Shown: piece by piece, positions 1-12,870 of the stretch
Numbering within the stretch: position 1 is the first letter of the stretch
Layout: every line of letters begins with the position of its first letter
NCBI GenBank assembly: GCA_039881145.1
Contig: JAYKKI010000009.1
Location: 8,867,501-8,931,500 of the forward strand
Length of the DNA: 64,000 bases
Reading direction: 5' to 3'
Source: Druceiella hillmani
Lineage: Eukaryota > Arthropoda > Insecta > Lepidoptera > Hepialidae
Made by a program: the position numbers and the translations under genes
The notes under the pieces: generated by a model
Database searches by the model: none
The model's input: only the letters and a program-made list of their open reading frames with translations
What the model was told of the DNA's origin: nothing

Positions 1-193
1 ATAAATAAGTAATAAAACGAGTTACGGTAAAAAAATTGAAAGAAATTTATTTTATGAAAATAATTTGAAAAAGGGTATTTCAAAATATCATATGTTACTA
101 AAATACAAACACACAAATTTTGTTTAATTTTTTGTTATGTAAATTGCCAATCACATTTTCTTCTTTGTAAGTGACATTATTTTGTACATTTAG

Positions 194-311
194 GTATTAC
201 TTTGCTTCCCTATTTACGAGTATCAGTTAATTTACCGGAAGCGGATTTAATAGACGAGATTTCACAAATATTTCGAGTATATGGAACTTCAAAATGTTAT
301 TTGTATACACA
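194..311 (+). other. Weak internal-exon candidate, unit A
   Basis: A pyrimidine-rich stretch ending tgtacatttag precedes an open frame reading ITLLPYLRVSVNLPEADLID then EISQIFRVYGTSKC. A donor-like gtatgt begins at 312. There is no good ATG, so an exon would need upstream sequence. Unit B differs at two bases (Q to E, and one silent change). I do not recognise the peptide and cannot connect it in phase to the other exon candidate of the same array. It could equally be chance reading frame in AT-rich DNA. Confidence 0.2.
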
Positions 312-869
312 GTATGTTTTACAAGCCAACATATTTTTGATCACAGATGTCATTAAACACCAAATAATCATAGATTTTACTCATTGCACAGGATGTAATA
401 TTAGTAGTTATATTATCATGGGTGTAGGATTAATGTTTAATTAATGATGAAAAAAATTTAGAAGCAAAAACTTAATCAGACCTTCATTTTTATTTTCTTT
501 ATCAAACACAATAAGAAACAAATTTCGAGTATATTTCAGTGGAAAATAATTTTGAGAATTTTTCAAAAGTTTTCAAATGCCGCTATTTTGAAACATAGTA
601 ACCGATTTTGAATGGAGATAATTTTTGGAAAATGAAATTTTAAAACTTTTAAATGAAATTTTAATTGGAATATTAAAACTAACAAAATTTTGTTACTATT
701 TTGATTGATAGTATGAGAATTTTTCTCTATATTATGTTAGTAGGATCCAGGATTTGCAGGATTTTCTTGTAATTTATAATGGTTTCCCATGTCCAGAAAT
801 GTAATAGAATTGTCCCGGAAATATAAAAAGTTCCGGTTATTCTTAAAAATTTTCCTTATTGTAATTGTT

Positions 870-1250
870 CGTGAACCTATATATTTGTATCATAGTCCCA
901 TTGCATTTTTATTTGCTTTATGAATGAAAACCGGAATGAAATGGTTACAAATTTAATAAAGGCATAACTTAAATTCGAATAAATTGCGAAGGGTCTTGCT
1001 CCAGAATTTAAGAGTCACTGTTAATTAATTATTAACAGATGGCAATTAATTGATTAAAATAGTTAAATCAAAACATAAATATAATATATTGAATAGATGT
1101 TATTAACATAACGATAGTTTTTATGTTAAATTATTATTATTTTCTGAGTCAATCAGTTTTCATAAAATATTTACTTCATATTTGGTAGTAAAAAACATAT
1201 TTTATTTATTTTTATTTATCAAAATATTTCGTTAAGCCCAAACAAATTTT
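870..1250 (+). repeat. Member 1 of an internal direct duplication
   Basis: About 380 bp is repeated, diverged but ordered, at 11690-12040. Shared stretches include tttatttgctttat, aaaccggaat/agaccggaat, cttgctccagaattta, acagatgg.aattaattgat, aatatattgaatagatgt and tttggtagt. Equivalents in the other units lie near 29780-30150 and 60230-60590. Since 870-1250 lies just before the left arm and 11690-12040 just after it, this pair suggests an ancestral sub-unit of roughly 10.8 kb, which is inference. Confidence 0.65.
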
Positions 1251-1609
1251 TGGTTGGGTCAAAGTTATTGTTTTTCTTAAACTGCTAGTAGTAATAAATG
1301 TTAAGTGTTACAGTATATTGTGAATAAATAGGAGTAAGTAATATTATTTCAATGAGGTTTTATTTTTAACTTTACAGTATTCTACTACAGGGTGCACCAT
1401 GTAGTAGAAATATTCCAGAAAAAGCGATTTTGCACATGGCAACCCTAGTTTCACGAAAAAAAAAAGAATTTTCAAAAACGTTGTAGTCCTGCCACATTAT
1501 TATTTTAATTATTTTCTTACAAAAAATATTTATATTTTTATAATAATGGTTATATTATATAAAGTATTATAAAATGTTATATAAAGTGATATTTGTAAAA
1601 GATTTCGTT

Positions 1610-1644
1610 CGTTCGGTAATAAATTTACAATTTATTACCGAACG
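1610..1644. repeat. Perfect hairpin, 16-bp stem with 3-base loop (unit A)
   Basis: The stem cgttcggtaataaatt is followed by tac and then its exact reverse complement. It is conserved without change in units B and C, while the bases just 5' of it differ in all three units. Function is unknown; it could be an element remnant or a structured RNA if transcribed. Confidence 0.9.
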
Positions 1645-3207
1645 ACGAAATAAGAAATAAAATAAATTAATAAAAAAATATTTTCCTTGTGTGTGTTGCG
1701 AAAGAAAAATTATACTTCATGCATATAATTTATACACATTGCCAACTTTCCTAAATTTACGATAACTACGGTCATTGAACTTTATTGTTATTTTGTAACA
1801 TTGTTTCATTTCGTTTTATTTTTTTAAATAAAAAAAAAACAAAATGTAATGTTATCAAAATCTACACCGCTGTACATTTGGACCTCAGTTTACAATCTTT
1901 TTTAGAATCAGCGTAATAAATATTTGTTTACAATCTCTGAAAAGAGAAATTCTCATTTGTCCGTATTATCATTCGATATATATATGAATGTGTAAGATAT
2001 CATATATTTCTGCGCAGATATTTAAAACAATCACACACATTTTTATATTCGAAGACAGACAGAAGAAGAATTTCATAAAAGTGTGTTTTGAATAAATTAT
2101 ACATGTAATCATAATAAAGTATACGTAAAATATTTATTATTGTTACTATTGCGTGTCACTTTATCTCGTGTAGTTTAGTAAATAAACGTATAATTTCCTC
2201 ATTAAATATAAAAAAAATATTATCATTTCAGAAGACATTACTTCCATTATTCGTTACTTAACTCAGAAAAGTAATGAATAAAGCCCCCTGTGATTTGTGC
2301 TCCGAATTTCGACATTCACAGCAATGAATTCGATACATATCATCATGGAAGTACTTGTATAAATTGACCGATGGATGGTGTTAGGATAGCATCATATGTC
2401 CACATATCACCACATTACGTTTTAACCTATTTGAGTGCAATAGGATTTTGATTTTAAATATGAAACTAACTTTCGAAATAAATATAGCTATTATTGTTGT
2501 AGGACAGTTGCATGAGTTTATTTATTCAGGGAGATTATTTTGATGTATCGTAAACACAAACAATATTGTGAACACGAAGTGTACGAATAAAGTAAAATAT
2601 ATAAACAAAAGTGAAAATAGCTTTAGATAATGATTTGGCAATATTCATAATCATCTAAGTAATTCAGACTCGGATAATAACATATAAATGACGATATTAA
2701 AATAAACACAGAATAAAAGTATATTTTTAAGGCACAGAATGAAAATGCAAATATACAACGTGAACACAATGTCGAAGAAAGTATGATTATAATTTTAAAA
2801 AGAAAGATGTCCAGATGGTTTAACCATCGGTGATGATTGGTCAACATATCGTAACATATGTATATATCGTAGTGGTGAAATAATACGAGAAATATATCTG
2901 TGGAAGAAGTTAACAGAAACAAAAACAGAAAAAATCGAGGAATGTCTGAAAATAGAAATTATAGCAAGCATACTTTTGAAGAGAAAACGTTTTCCTGGGG
3001 ATGCATTGATATTTAATGGTAGAAATGTTAATAAATTTAAGATTTTTTCTGTTAAACGAAAGAACTGAATTGAGAGAAAACAATTAAAATAACATATTTC
3101 TGGAGGAAGTAAGACAAGAAGTAAAAGATCTACTAGCTTTTGCTCATTGTCCTTTTCTTGTCTGGAACAAATAAATAATAGGCCGTGCACCCAAAAATTT
3201 GAGTATT

Positions 3208-3210
<3 letters not shown>

Positions 3211-3277
<67 letters not shown>
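3211..3277. repeat. (AT)n microsatellite, unit A
   Basis: An uninterrupted TA run of about 66 bp. The same site has only about 16 bp in unit C and a short interrupted run in unit B, so the locus changes length quickly. Confidence 0.97.
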
Positions 3278-3279
<2 letters not shown>

Positions 3280-6200
3280 AAACAACTGTTTCGTTTTCTC
3301 ATTGAAATCAGTTCAATACTTCTAAATTTGTAAGTTATAAAATATAGAATAATTTTTTTTACAATTTCTAGCCTGTTTTACCGTTGCTATAAGCTACCAA
3401 TTGTCAAAATCATTTCATATTTGAGAAAAATACTGATGAAATATTTATTCCACAGAACCACTTCGATTTAGTTTTAGATGCATTTTTCACTTGTAGTTCA
3501 ATTTGTAGTAATATTTTACATTACAACATAATTTCGTGTAATTTCGTTTCTGTATAATCACAGGTAGAGTTATTCTTCCGAGACTGAAGTTTTCACGCAG
3601 GAAATATATTGTTGTTTACGTTTCTGCGACAATATTCCAAAATATTAAATGGTTGACAAGATCTGAGAGTATCGAAAAATTAACATAAATTTTTAAAACT
3701 ATATTGGGTTGCATTTTGCATACATACGTATATGCGCTCGCTTTGCGGTACATTACCGCCTATAGGGTTTAATAAGGGTAATTGGTATATATTTATGACA
3801 AGATAAAACAATTAGTAATTATAATCATGCTGCCGTCAATACCAAACAAATGTTTTAAAAATATATTCTTACACATTACAAACAAGTTACACTCCTTGTA
3901 ATTTCGATCAGGTGATTAGGCTCTAGAAAACCAGATAAAATGAGGAATGGTAATATAATTCGGCTTTAAATGTAGGTTAAAAAATCGTTATGTTTACAAG
4001 TACAGGAAGTAATTAAATGTATAGTTTTTATAACGAAACAGGGTGCAAAATACATACTCCAAATGAATAAGCTACCTCCTAACGCAACCGTAGTTTGCAC
4101 TAAAGACGAAAAATATAAGCATAGAATCGAATAGTTTTAAAAAGATATACAAAAAGAAATATCGTGAAAAATAAATTTAATTAGCTAATTTCCGTAATAA
4201 AAGACGGAATTAAATTTGTAACAAACTCTCTTTAATAAGAACTTTTGACATAGTGTATTGAGTTTCCATTTTTGTGGATTGGTTTTCGTAAATCCAGTTC
4301 TAGATGGGTAATGCAAATTAAAAACTCCCAATCAAAATTTTAAAAAAATTAATTTATGTTAACAAGAAAATGTTTCATTAAATCGTGGTGTTTTAGTCGA
4401 ATATTAATAGGCCTGATTTTGAATGGTGGACGTTTTTAACCGGTTATAATCGAAAACCCACTTTAAAAAAAATTATATTGCTACTTAATGAAAATTTCGA
4501 TTATTGTGAATGAAAAAGTCTTTTTCTCAACTTACAGTATTATAATATTTAGGTAATTTGGTATATGTGGGACTGTATTTTAATAATAACTTTTGGCACA
4601 AACAGCTAATAATTTTACGATTCCTTCAGATGCTTTCATCTGTTATATTATTAATATTATTACAGCAGTTTTAAAACAAATATATGTTATAACATTGATG
4701 TACTAATTTTAATACACCTTTAATTGAAAATAAATCTTCCAGTCAGAAAATATAATTGAAATTAACATTTTGAGTACAATATAATCCGTAATTGTTAATT
4801 TTGTGTTTCAAAATAATTTCTTTAAAATTTCTTAAATTATGGAAAATTTCATTAGCACATTCAGTGAATATTATAAAAATTTGATGTTCTTTGAGATGTA
4901 ATAATTATTTGAACATGAAACAACTCAACGGCTGTCTCAAAATCATTACGCAGACCAAAGAAACTTATCTCGTAAGCGAAATAAAGCAAACGTCAGCAAG
5001 CGAAATAAAGAAGAGGCCTGAGGATGCAATTTAATTCGCCAGGGCTTTCAGACTTGAAATACGGTTTCCGCCTATACAAATGAATACGGAAATTTAACCA
5101 CTTAGCGTGAAATAAATAAACTCATTTTAATTACAAACCGCGTGGCAATTTATCTAGCTGCCCCTGGGGAGATTTGCTATTAGGTTTTGTGGGGCAATCT
5201 CGCATGCCGGGTTAAATATGTTTATTTTTTACTTTATATTTTATTTATACATTACAGAAGTACCTTTTTCCTAATATTAATTTTATATAAATAAATTATA
5301 TTAAAAGTAGATGTGCGATGAGTTAATTTATCTAAATTATTAGATTCTCTTAAATGTTACTTTAATTCAATAATTCTAAAATCAGAAACTTGGACTAATT
5401 TCATTGTTCACTTGTTTGTATTAAATTTTTCATGTGTATTCCAAGAATTGACTTAATGTTTGAAAAAGATGAAATTTTTTTACTTTCAAAATAATTCGAT
5501 TTATTTATGTTTCCAAACTCATGTACTAATTTATATATGATGTTAAAAGATCTTGCAATATGGTATATAAACACACCGACACTAACTAAATAAGCATACT
5601 TTCAGATTTCATGTGTTCGCCTAATTTCAATGGAGATTCCATGAACCAAATCCTACTTCTTATTAAAATGGGAACCATTGACATTTGAGTCGACCAATAT
5701 AGCTTGTCAATTGACCAATCTGGATTGCAGTCAGTCGAATAAGGTAGACTACAGTCCTCTAAGCAATAATTTTCAATTTATTTTTATATATTTATTTTAG
5801 TTCTTTTTTAAATTGGGAGTTTTCTGAAAAAAAATTATTAGTTCTCAATATCTATTTCACTCAAATTTATAAGTTCAATTTAAAATCAATACCTAATAAT
5901 TTGTATCGCTTAAATGTTAATAGTTTCAATTACAAGAGAAGCCGTAATTTATTAACTTTTGTAATATCTCTCCAAATGAAACAAATATGTCTGTTCTGTG
6001 CAATATTATATGATTAACTAATTAAATACATTCTCGTGTTTTCTATAATTCGACCATTTAACTTAAACATATTTGTTTAACATATCTGTGCATTTAAAAT
6101 CGAAAACGCTTAAATCTATCAAGTCAACACGAGCAGCGCTTTTGGCGAATATTGAAGTGCCAACTCCAACATCTAAGTCCATTGGCAACTTGATGCAATA

Positions 6201-8693
6201 ATTTAAATGTTGCCAGGCAATATTCTAATCGAATCACCTGCAGCCACCCGCAGTCCACTTAGCCTTCTGTGCAGTACAGTCATTACAAAATTTAGCAAAA
6301 TGTCTTTTATTAGTAATGTATATTTTTATTATAAACTAGATGTGTATATTTCATGCTTAAGTGAGATTTTATTTAGCGATAATTGATGTATTAAATAAAA
6401 TTTTGTATTAATTACTGAGGTGTACGTTTATTTCTAAGTGCCAAGAAGGAATAATATCTACGTGACTTATGTGAAACTGTTATCTGTTATGTAAAAAGAA
6501 ATATAACATATTAAGTCCAAGTGAAATACATAGCGTTACGTAAGTTCTTAATGTAAACAATGACGAAGGGGTTCTTAATAAAATTGATGACACGGTTTTA
6601 AGTTATATTTAATTATAATTCAACTTGAGACTATTTTTTTTCAAGCAGTAATTAATTCCGACAAGCAAACACTTATTAGCTAATTTCTTCTCATCATAGC
6701 TGCATAGAAAACATCGTGAATTTTTTTTGTTCTTGATCAGTTTTCCTTACCGATCCTACATTTTTTTGGATTCGAAGCCTACAATTTCAAGCCAATTTTA
6801 AATGGTAGTGGAATTTATGGTCTAGTAAAAAGTAGATTTTAATATATGATTTAAAACAAGATTTCACAAAAAAACTGGGAATCTTTTCAGATTCGAGTTG
6901 TGTTCGAGCTAGTGCATTAATATTTTTTACAAAATTTTATTACTATAACATTACTTAGCTCTATAAAAATAAATTGAAATATTTGTAAATAAATTGAAAG
7001 AAATCGACAAACAAATAGAATTTCCCAAACGTGCAATAATGTGTAACTATTATTACTCTTACCTCTCTAAACCATAGCTCATTTTCCATAAAAATAATGC
7101 AGGCTGCAATTTGGATGTGCAAAAATGACCTAATCGTTTTTACAATACATCCGCTTATTTACCGGGAATCAAATTTTTGTCTAAATTTTCATTTGTCTTA
7201 TATATCAAAATGAGTCCGATTCAACGGTTACTAATATTATTAAATACATCTAAATTTATTAATATTTAATACGGAAGATATTACTTTTAGTGACTTGTTC
7301 TTCTGGCGACGATTTTGAAATATTTGTTACATGTTGTATGATATAATTTTTTTCCTTTATTTACTTATACCTTGAAATAAAACCTGGCACCTTGGCTTCC
7401 AATAGAAAGCAGTAACCTTTGGAAAGAAGGACGTTGAAATATTGCTTCAAATAAAATATTTATTTCACGGTTATACTGACACATAATATAACGTGCAAAT
7501 AAGTCAGTTTTTTATGTTGTTTTGTCGGTTATAATTTTTATACCCTTTTGAATTATATTAAATGAAAAATCTAACAATAATTTCTGCTTCAAATTATTTT
7601 AAATATTTGATGGCTACATAATATCTAACGTAATATATTAACTACATTCGCTCTTTTCGCTTTTCATTGTTCACCATTTGTTTATTTTTAACGTATTTAT
7701 AAAAAATATGTAAACTAACGTAAATAAAATATAATAAAACCTAATGTCACTTAAAATAAGTTCGCATCTTGTGCATCCGGTGACTGTACCACATGTTCGT
7801 ACAACTTCGGCCACCCTTTTCATACATATAACGTTTAGAGAGTAATACAAGTTGTTAGTTATTTGAAATGGGACTTCTCACCGGTGCTTGATTAATTTCT
7901 GTTACATATCAATATATAATGCCCTCCAAAGGGGTGAACTTCAGCAGTGAAGGTTCTACGAAAACAAATTGACATTACAATATTATCGAATGTAGTTTGC
8001 TTAGTTTTGTTTGTTATTAGGCAGGCACTAGACCTGGAGTTATTTATAAATATTTAATGAGAGATTTCAAGTGAACACGTGCCAGTAACAAAGTGAACGA
8101 ACTCGTACCTATGTTTAGAAATAGAAATTTAATGGTGGTAAGTAATATCCAATTACTATTTTGTTTCATTTGTTGTCATCGATCATCATTTTGAGTTTGA
8201 CAATGTAATTTTGCTATTAATCATTCTGATGAGACTTATGGTGTAGGATTTATTTATTTATTAAGTCTCCTCTGTTTATTTGATGCGATATTACAAATCC
8301 TTCGACCTGAGATATTTTTTCACCTTACTGATTTTATTAATTTTATTTTTTTCTATTTCGTTACATTACTTTCCTATTCATATTAGTTTATCTGTTTTAT
8401 TTTTATTTTTAAATCTGCATTTTTATTCTCTCGGTTTATTTTTTTATACAAACTTTAGTCAGATTTAATTACCACACTCGGAATATGGAATATTGCTCGT
8501 ATATTTTAACGATATAGCCACATATAGCCTTGGTGATGAAGATTCGATTCAGTGCAAACTTATTATGAAACAGTATTTACATAACTGCCGCAATATTTCA
8601 TTAGCAAGTTTTTTGAATTGAATCTAGTATAAATATAGGAGTATAAAAATCAATACACAGATTTAATTAACGTCGTTTTATTTCAGTTGTAAA

Positions 8694-8733
8694 TACACTG
8701 CTAATGACAAATGGTACACTGCTAATGACAAAT
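8694..8733. repeat. 19-bp tandem duplication private to unit A
   Basis: tacactgctaatgacaaat occurs twice in unit A; unit B has a single copy at about 37786. A recent slippage-type duplication. Confidence 0.85.
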
Positions 8734-9171
8734 TTCAATGTTTAATATGATATTCCCTATTGAATATAAAATTAATACCAATAAATATTTTCTGTTTTTA
8801 ATATACATGAATGGTTATGGCGAAAATTAATTTTTGACTTACTCAGTGAACTTTCCTTTGTTCATATTTTATACAAACTATATAAATGTTTTTGCAAGAA
8901 CAAGAGTAATAACTTTATATATTATGAAATTTTAACAGAGTAAATTCTGCACATGAAAATTTTAATTAATTTAAAATTTTTGATTTAATACAGAATGATA
9001 ACAGAAGCCAGAAAACCTTTTTTATAATTTTGTATTATTTAATACTATTTTGTACATCAATCACGCTCTGAAATCAAATTTAACTGAGTAGTAATAGTTT
9101 GTAACTAAGAGCAAATTATGAGGGAAAACATTTTTTTTTATAACGAATTTCAAGGAAGTGAAACCGTAGGC

Positions 9172-9216
9172 CACAGCCAGTAAAACATAAGCATACACAC
9201 AGCCAGTAAAACATAA
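9172..9216. repeat. Spaced double copy of cacagccagtaaaacataa
   Basis: Two identical 19-base copies 26 bases apart. The doublet is kept in unit B's left arm (about 38243-38287), in the inverted segment of A (15420-15463) and, reverse-complemented, in unit B's right arm (46340-46412). It predates the arm duplication and is a useful orientation marker. Confidence 0.85.
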
Positions 9217-11689
9217 ACAGTCACGAATTCATGACTAAAAAGATATTAGACATTAAATTTAATTACAAATTATTTTTAGTTGAAATTGTATTCCTAGTAA
9301 AAGTGGAGGAAGTCATTTACATCGTTAAAATTTTTTTTAAATTTTTTGAACATTTTTTTGCATTTAATCCTAACTACGAAGAAAGAATAAAAATAAAATA
9401 GGTTTGTTTATATTCACCATTCACATAATGTGATATATGTAAAGTGTAAACAATAAAGGCAATTTAATATATGCAATCTAAATAAAGATAAATGTTAAAA
9501 GTTATTTTCTAAAACAATAATTTATTCGGAATAAATCGGAATGCATCGATTTCTTGTCAAGCTAAAGGTGAGGCTAGGCTGTATGAAACATCAGTAGCTA
9601 ATACTGCAATGCTTTAACTATATAGTTTCCAATAGTGAGGTACTTGCGCAAAACATAAAGTTAGTCAAATCGGAACACGACAAGGAAATAATTTACCATT
9701 AATAAGTTATCCGAAAATAAAATGCGAAACATGCGCATCACTTTGTCTAATATGTAAAAAAATCACAAAGATGGTTAAAAAACTGCAGCTTAATAATTAA
9801 TTCTATAATGTTATTTTTCTACAAATAATAACTTTTTAGTATTTACATTAATCTAAATTCACAAGAACATAGCATTATTCCCAATGATGTGCACAACAGC
9901 GTGTTATAATGGTGTACGCTTATATTATATAGACTTAATTTAGGAATGGAAAATTTATGACGAATTTCTTGAAATAAAACAAAGAAGTAAAAAGAAGAGT
10001 ATCTATGCTAAGAAATTGAGCAAGTTTGGTAAAGTACAGAACAAAATATTATTAAAAATGACAAAGACTATGGAATTTGTATAAGGCTGAATTTATAATC
10101 GCTATAAACAATTCAGTGCCATATCTAAAAGATCTATAACTTTTGGATGTATCTCTCATAAAACAAGTTAATCATTGAAAATGAATTTGTTAAAACTAAT
10201 TCTTTCATTCCAATATAAATATTTCTGATTTCCCCGAAACATACATTATATCGGATATGACTTGAATTTGTACTGAAGGATGTATTTTCCGTTTTTTTTC
10301 ACAAATTGTAGAAGGGTATTTTGATAATCCAACTAAAAGCTTTGTTTTTGTTAATTCCCTTATTTTACATTTTTCTATTTGTCTTTTACGTTGCTTGGAA
10401 TGGTGTAATTATTTCTTAAATTTGTTATCACCACACGAATATAATGTTATCTGGAGAGAAACTCTCGATGACTCAAATTATTACATACAATTACATTTCT
10501 TTTGATTAAAATCTGAAAGTGTAAGCAAAAATTGAAATAAAAATTTATTAGTACCTTTTTGCCACGAAAGCTCTTAAGACATTTTATGATAAAGACCGAT
10601 ATTCTCATAACGACATACTATATTTTTACTAGGAAATATAGAAGTTACTCAATAAGAGATGATGTGAGGGAATAATAATGATGTTAACAACGTATAACAA
10701 ATATTTGAAGAAAATGTTAAATTTAATTATTATTTTAAATTAATCAACATCAAAATATTCAGTCTCATCGATCTATCTTTAAAATCCTTGTACCATGTGT
10801 TTGTTTCCTTAATACATATTAAATTGTTTTAAGAACTTTTTTTTCTTTGTAGAATTTAGGGTCATCTTTTGTATAATATATCTGTAATAATTTCTTTATT
10901 ATATGTATTGTATTATATATCTGTTTACTTATAAAACTTGTATTCATAGATGGGTATACATTCAACAGTACAAATTGTTTGAAATATATTTCTATACATA
11001 AATCACCAAAAATCACGAGATCTTCAAACAGTTTACAAATATTACTTATTTAGCATTTAATTTCGTGTATCATTTTGGTTATGTTCGTTAGCTGTTACAA
11101 ACTAGTAACGTAAAAATACGAATTATTAAGTATGTATATTTGTTTTTATTTTAAAACTGTCGAAAATTGTAATGGGAGAACCAATTATAATTTCCTACAA
11201 CGATATGAAGAAGTGATAGACTAACTACCAAGTTTCTATAACTAAAATGTAAGACTACACCAAATTTTTACACATGCTCACTCGTAAACACTAAATTGCA
11301 CAAAAATGTCTGCATTAAAGAAATTATGGGATATTTAGTATTGCAAAAAACAAATTATTTATTCATTCTTGTCATACTTTCAACACAGTTCACGAGATAT
11401 ATGCCATTAAACGTTTTACAAAATTGAAAGATTTATCTTTTCATTTCTTACAACATTTTAATTAAGATCATTAGCTGTTACAAATTAGTTACGTATAAAT
11501 ACGAACATATGAGTGACTAGATCTTCAATAGAGCACAAATTATCGACCTAAGATACTCGTAACTAAACGTGCCGACATTGAACAAACACGTGTGATAAAT
11601 AGTAAATACAATTTCTTCTATTCTTTTGCACAAGAACTAAGATGCTTTGGACGAAATATTGAATAATGGTTTTTAATTAATTCAATACC

Positions 11690-12040
11690 ATTTTATTTTC
11701 TTTATCGAATTGTAGTTTTATTTGCTTTATCAATGAAAGACCGGAATCCAACGAATGAAGACCTAATTTAAATTAGAATAAATTTCGAAGAGACTTGCTC
11801 CAGAATTTAACAATCGCTATTAATTAATACAGATGGTAATTAATTGATAAAAATCACAACTTGAACATAATATATTGAATAGATGTAATTAATATCACGA
11901 TAGTTTTTGTGTTAAATTATCATTATTTAAGAAGTCAGACTTTTTTCTTAAAAAAATTATCTCATCTTTGGTAGTTAAAGACAATTTTTATTTATTTTCA
12001 ATGTACGAAATATTCCATTAGGCATTTTATTTGGACTTGG
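11690..12040 (+). repeat. Member 2 of an internal direct duplication
   Basis: This is the diverged direct copy of 870-1250, and its unit B equivalent is about 40735-41090. It is followed by sequence that no longer resembles the region after 1250. No gene is visible. Confidence 0.65.
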
Positions 12041-12840
12041 AATGAATTGTCGAGATAAGATAAAAGTAAATTCTGTTTAATTCAACATAGACTAAATTCA
12101 AAGTCAGGAACACAAAACAATTCCAAAATTGAATATTAGTTCTTTCGTTTTGATTATTAAGATTTTATTTTAATTGGAGCCGACCCTCCCAGAAAACTTT
12201 TCTAAAATTTCTTGATAAAAAATTAATTTAATAAAAAAAGGATATTTGAGTGCAAAAGAATACTCGAAGGATAATTGTAAACCATTGAAAACTTTGAAAT
12301 ATTAGTCAAAATAATTTCCTTTCAATCAAGCGCATTGACTTTGCTTGGTTGCATCCTGGACATCGAATAACATTTTAATTGGCCAATATGTGTATGTAAA
12401 AAAATATTTAATTATTTTTATAGTAGCCAGTTCATTAAAATTATCCAAAAATATAAGTTATAATATAGCTTCATTCATAGATTTTTTTACAATATTTTCG
12501 AGGGTTATTTTCAGAGAAATTAATATAATTGGAGCTGTCTGAAAGTTTATGCTAATTTCGCAATTTGTGCGTAATATTTAAACCTCGTGAAACATTGATA
12601 TTATGTTATATGTTGAAGTAACATTAATTCTCTCTAATTTTTTCATTCAGCGTTTTTTGTACAAGCATAAAAAAATTTAAATTACAATATCTAAAAATTT
12701 ACATGGATATATTTTATCAAATTATGTTGCAAAATATAAGTAATTTGCGAAATAATTTGAAAAAAATGTAGTAATAAACATCAAAATAAAAAAATAATAA
12801 CAGCAATATTAGATACCACTACCTTATTTATAAATGTTGT

Positions 12841-12870
12841 TATAAAAGCCGCTTCGTGTTTTCATTCAAC
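12841..12870 (+). promoter_or_regulatory. TATA-box/initiator-like pair, loop of unit A
   Basis: tataaaag is followed 27 bases later by ttcaac, close to the spacing of an arthropod TATA box and initiator. It is preserved in unit B (41707-41736) within a block of about 90 bp that aligns better than its surroundings. No open frame follows, so a transcript would be non-coding. This could be coincidence in AT-rich DNA. Confidence 0.25.

Larger units (their letters stand above)
1251..4689. other. Proximal flank of unit A, gene-free
   Basis: This is AT-rich sequence containing the conserved hairpin at 1610-1644 and the (AT)n tract at 3211-3277. Minus-strand open frames between 2623 and 3190 are not preserved across units: in C they are fused by a deletion of about 75 bp at 62122, and in B they are interrupted by an extra 400 bp. 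I therefore do not call a gene here. Confidence 0.6.
4690..10990 (+). repeat. Left arm of unit A inverted repeat
   Basis: Reading the right arm (15782-21280) on the minus strand reproduces this arm from about 8920 back to about 4690. Landmarks are the sequence around the gatgaagattcgattcagtgcaa site (8537), the gccctccaaagg stretch (7921), the two gttgcc/ggcaac blocks near 6185-6215, and the ctcaacggctgtctcaaaat stretch (4923). The inner part, 8935-10990, has no inverted partner in unit A, apart from a direct copy of its first 440 bp at 15172. Its inverted partner is intact in unit B (44590-46661). Arm-to-arm similarity is patchy with many indels. The arm holds no coding sequence that I can support. 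Confidence 0.85.

Noticed and set aside
202..444. Complete 80-codon gene at 202-444 and its copies at 29105 and 59547
   Set aside because: It would start at TTG, not ATG. The second half reads like AT-rich low-complexity sequence. Only the part bounded by splice-like signals is kept, as a weak exon candidate.
2623..3190. Overlapping minus-strand open frames of 99 and 131 codons
   Set aside because: The frames are disrupted in B and fused in C by indels, and composition (I, F, L, S, Y rich) is that of translated AT-rich DNA.
8280..8468. Hydrophobic 62-codon frame resembling a membrane protein, with minus-strand cousins at 16128-16428 and 47217-47414
   Set aside because: T-rich DNA read in frame gives F, L, I and S. 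Frames differ among the four arm copies, with frameshifts and no common start.
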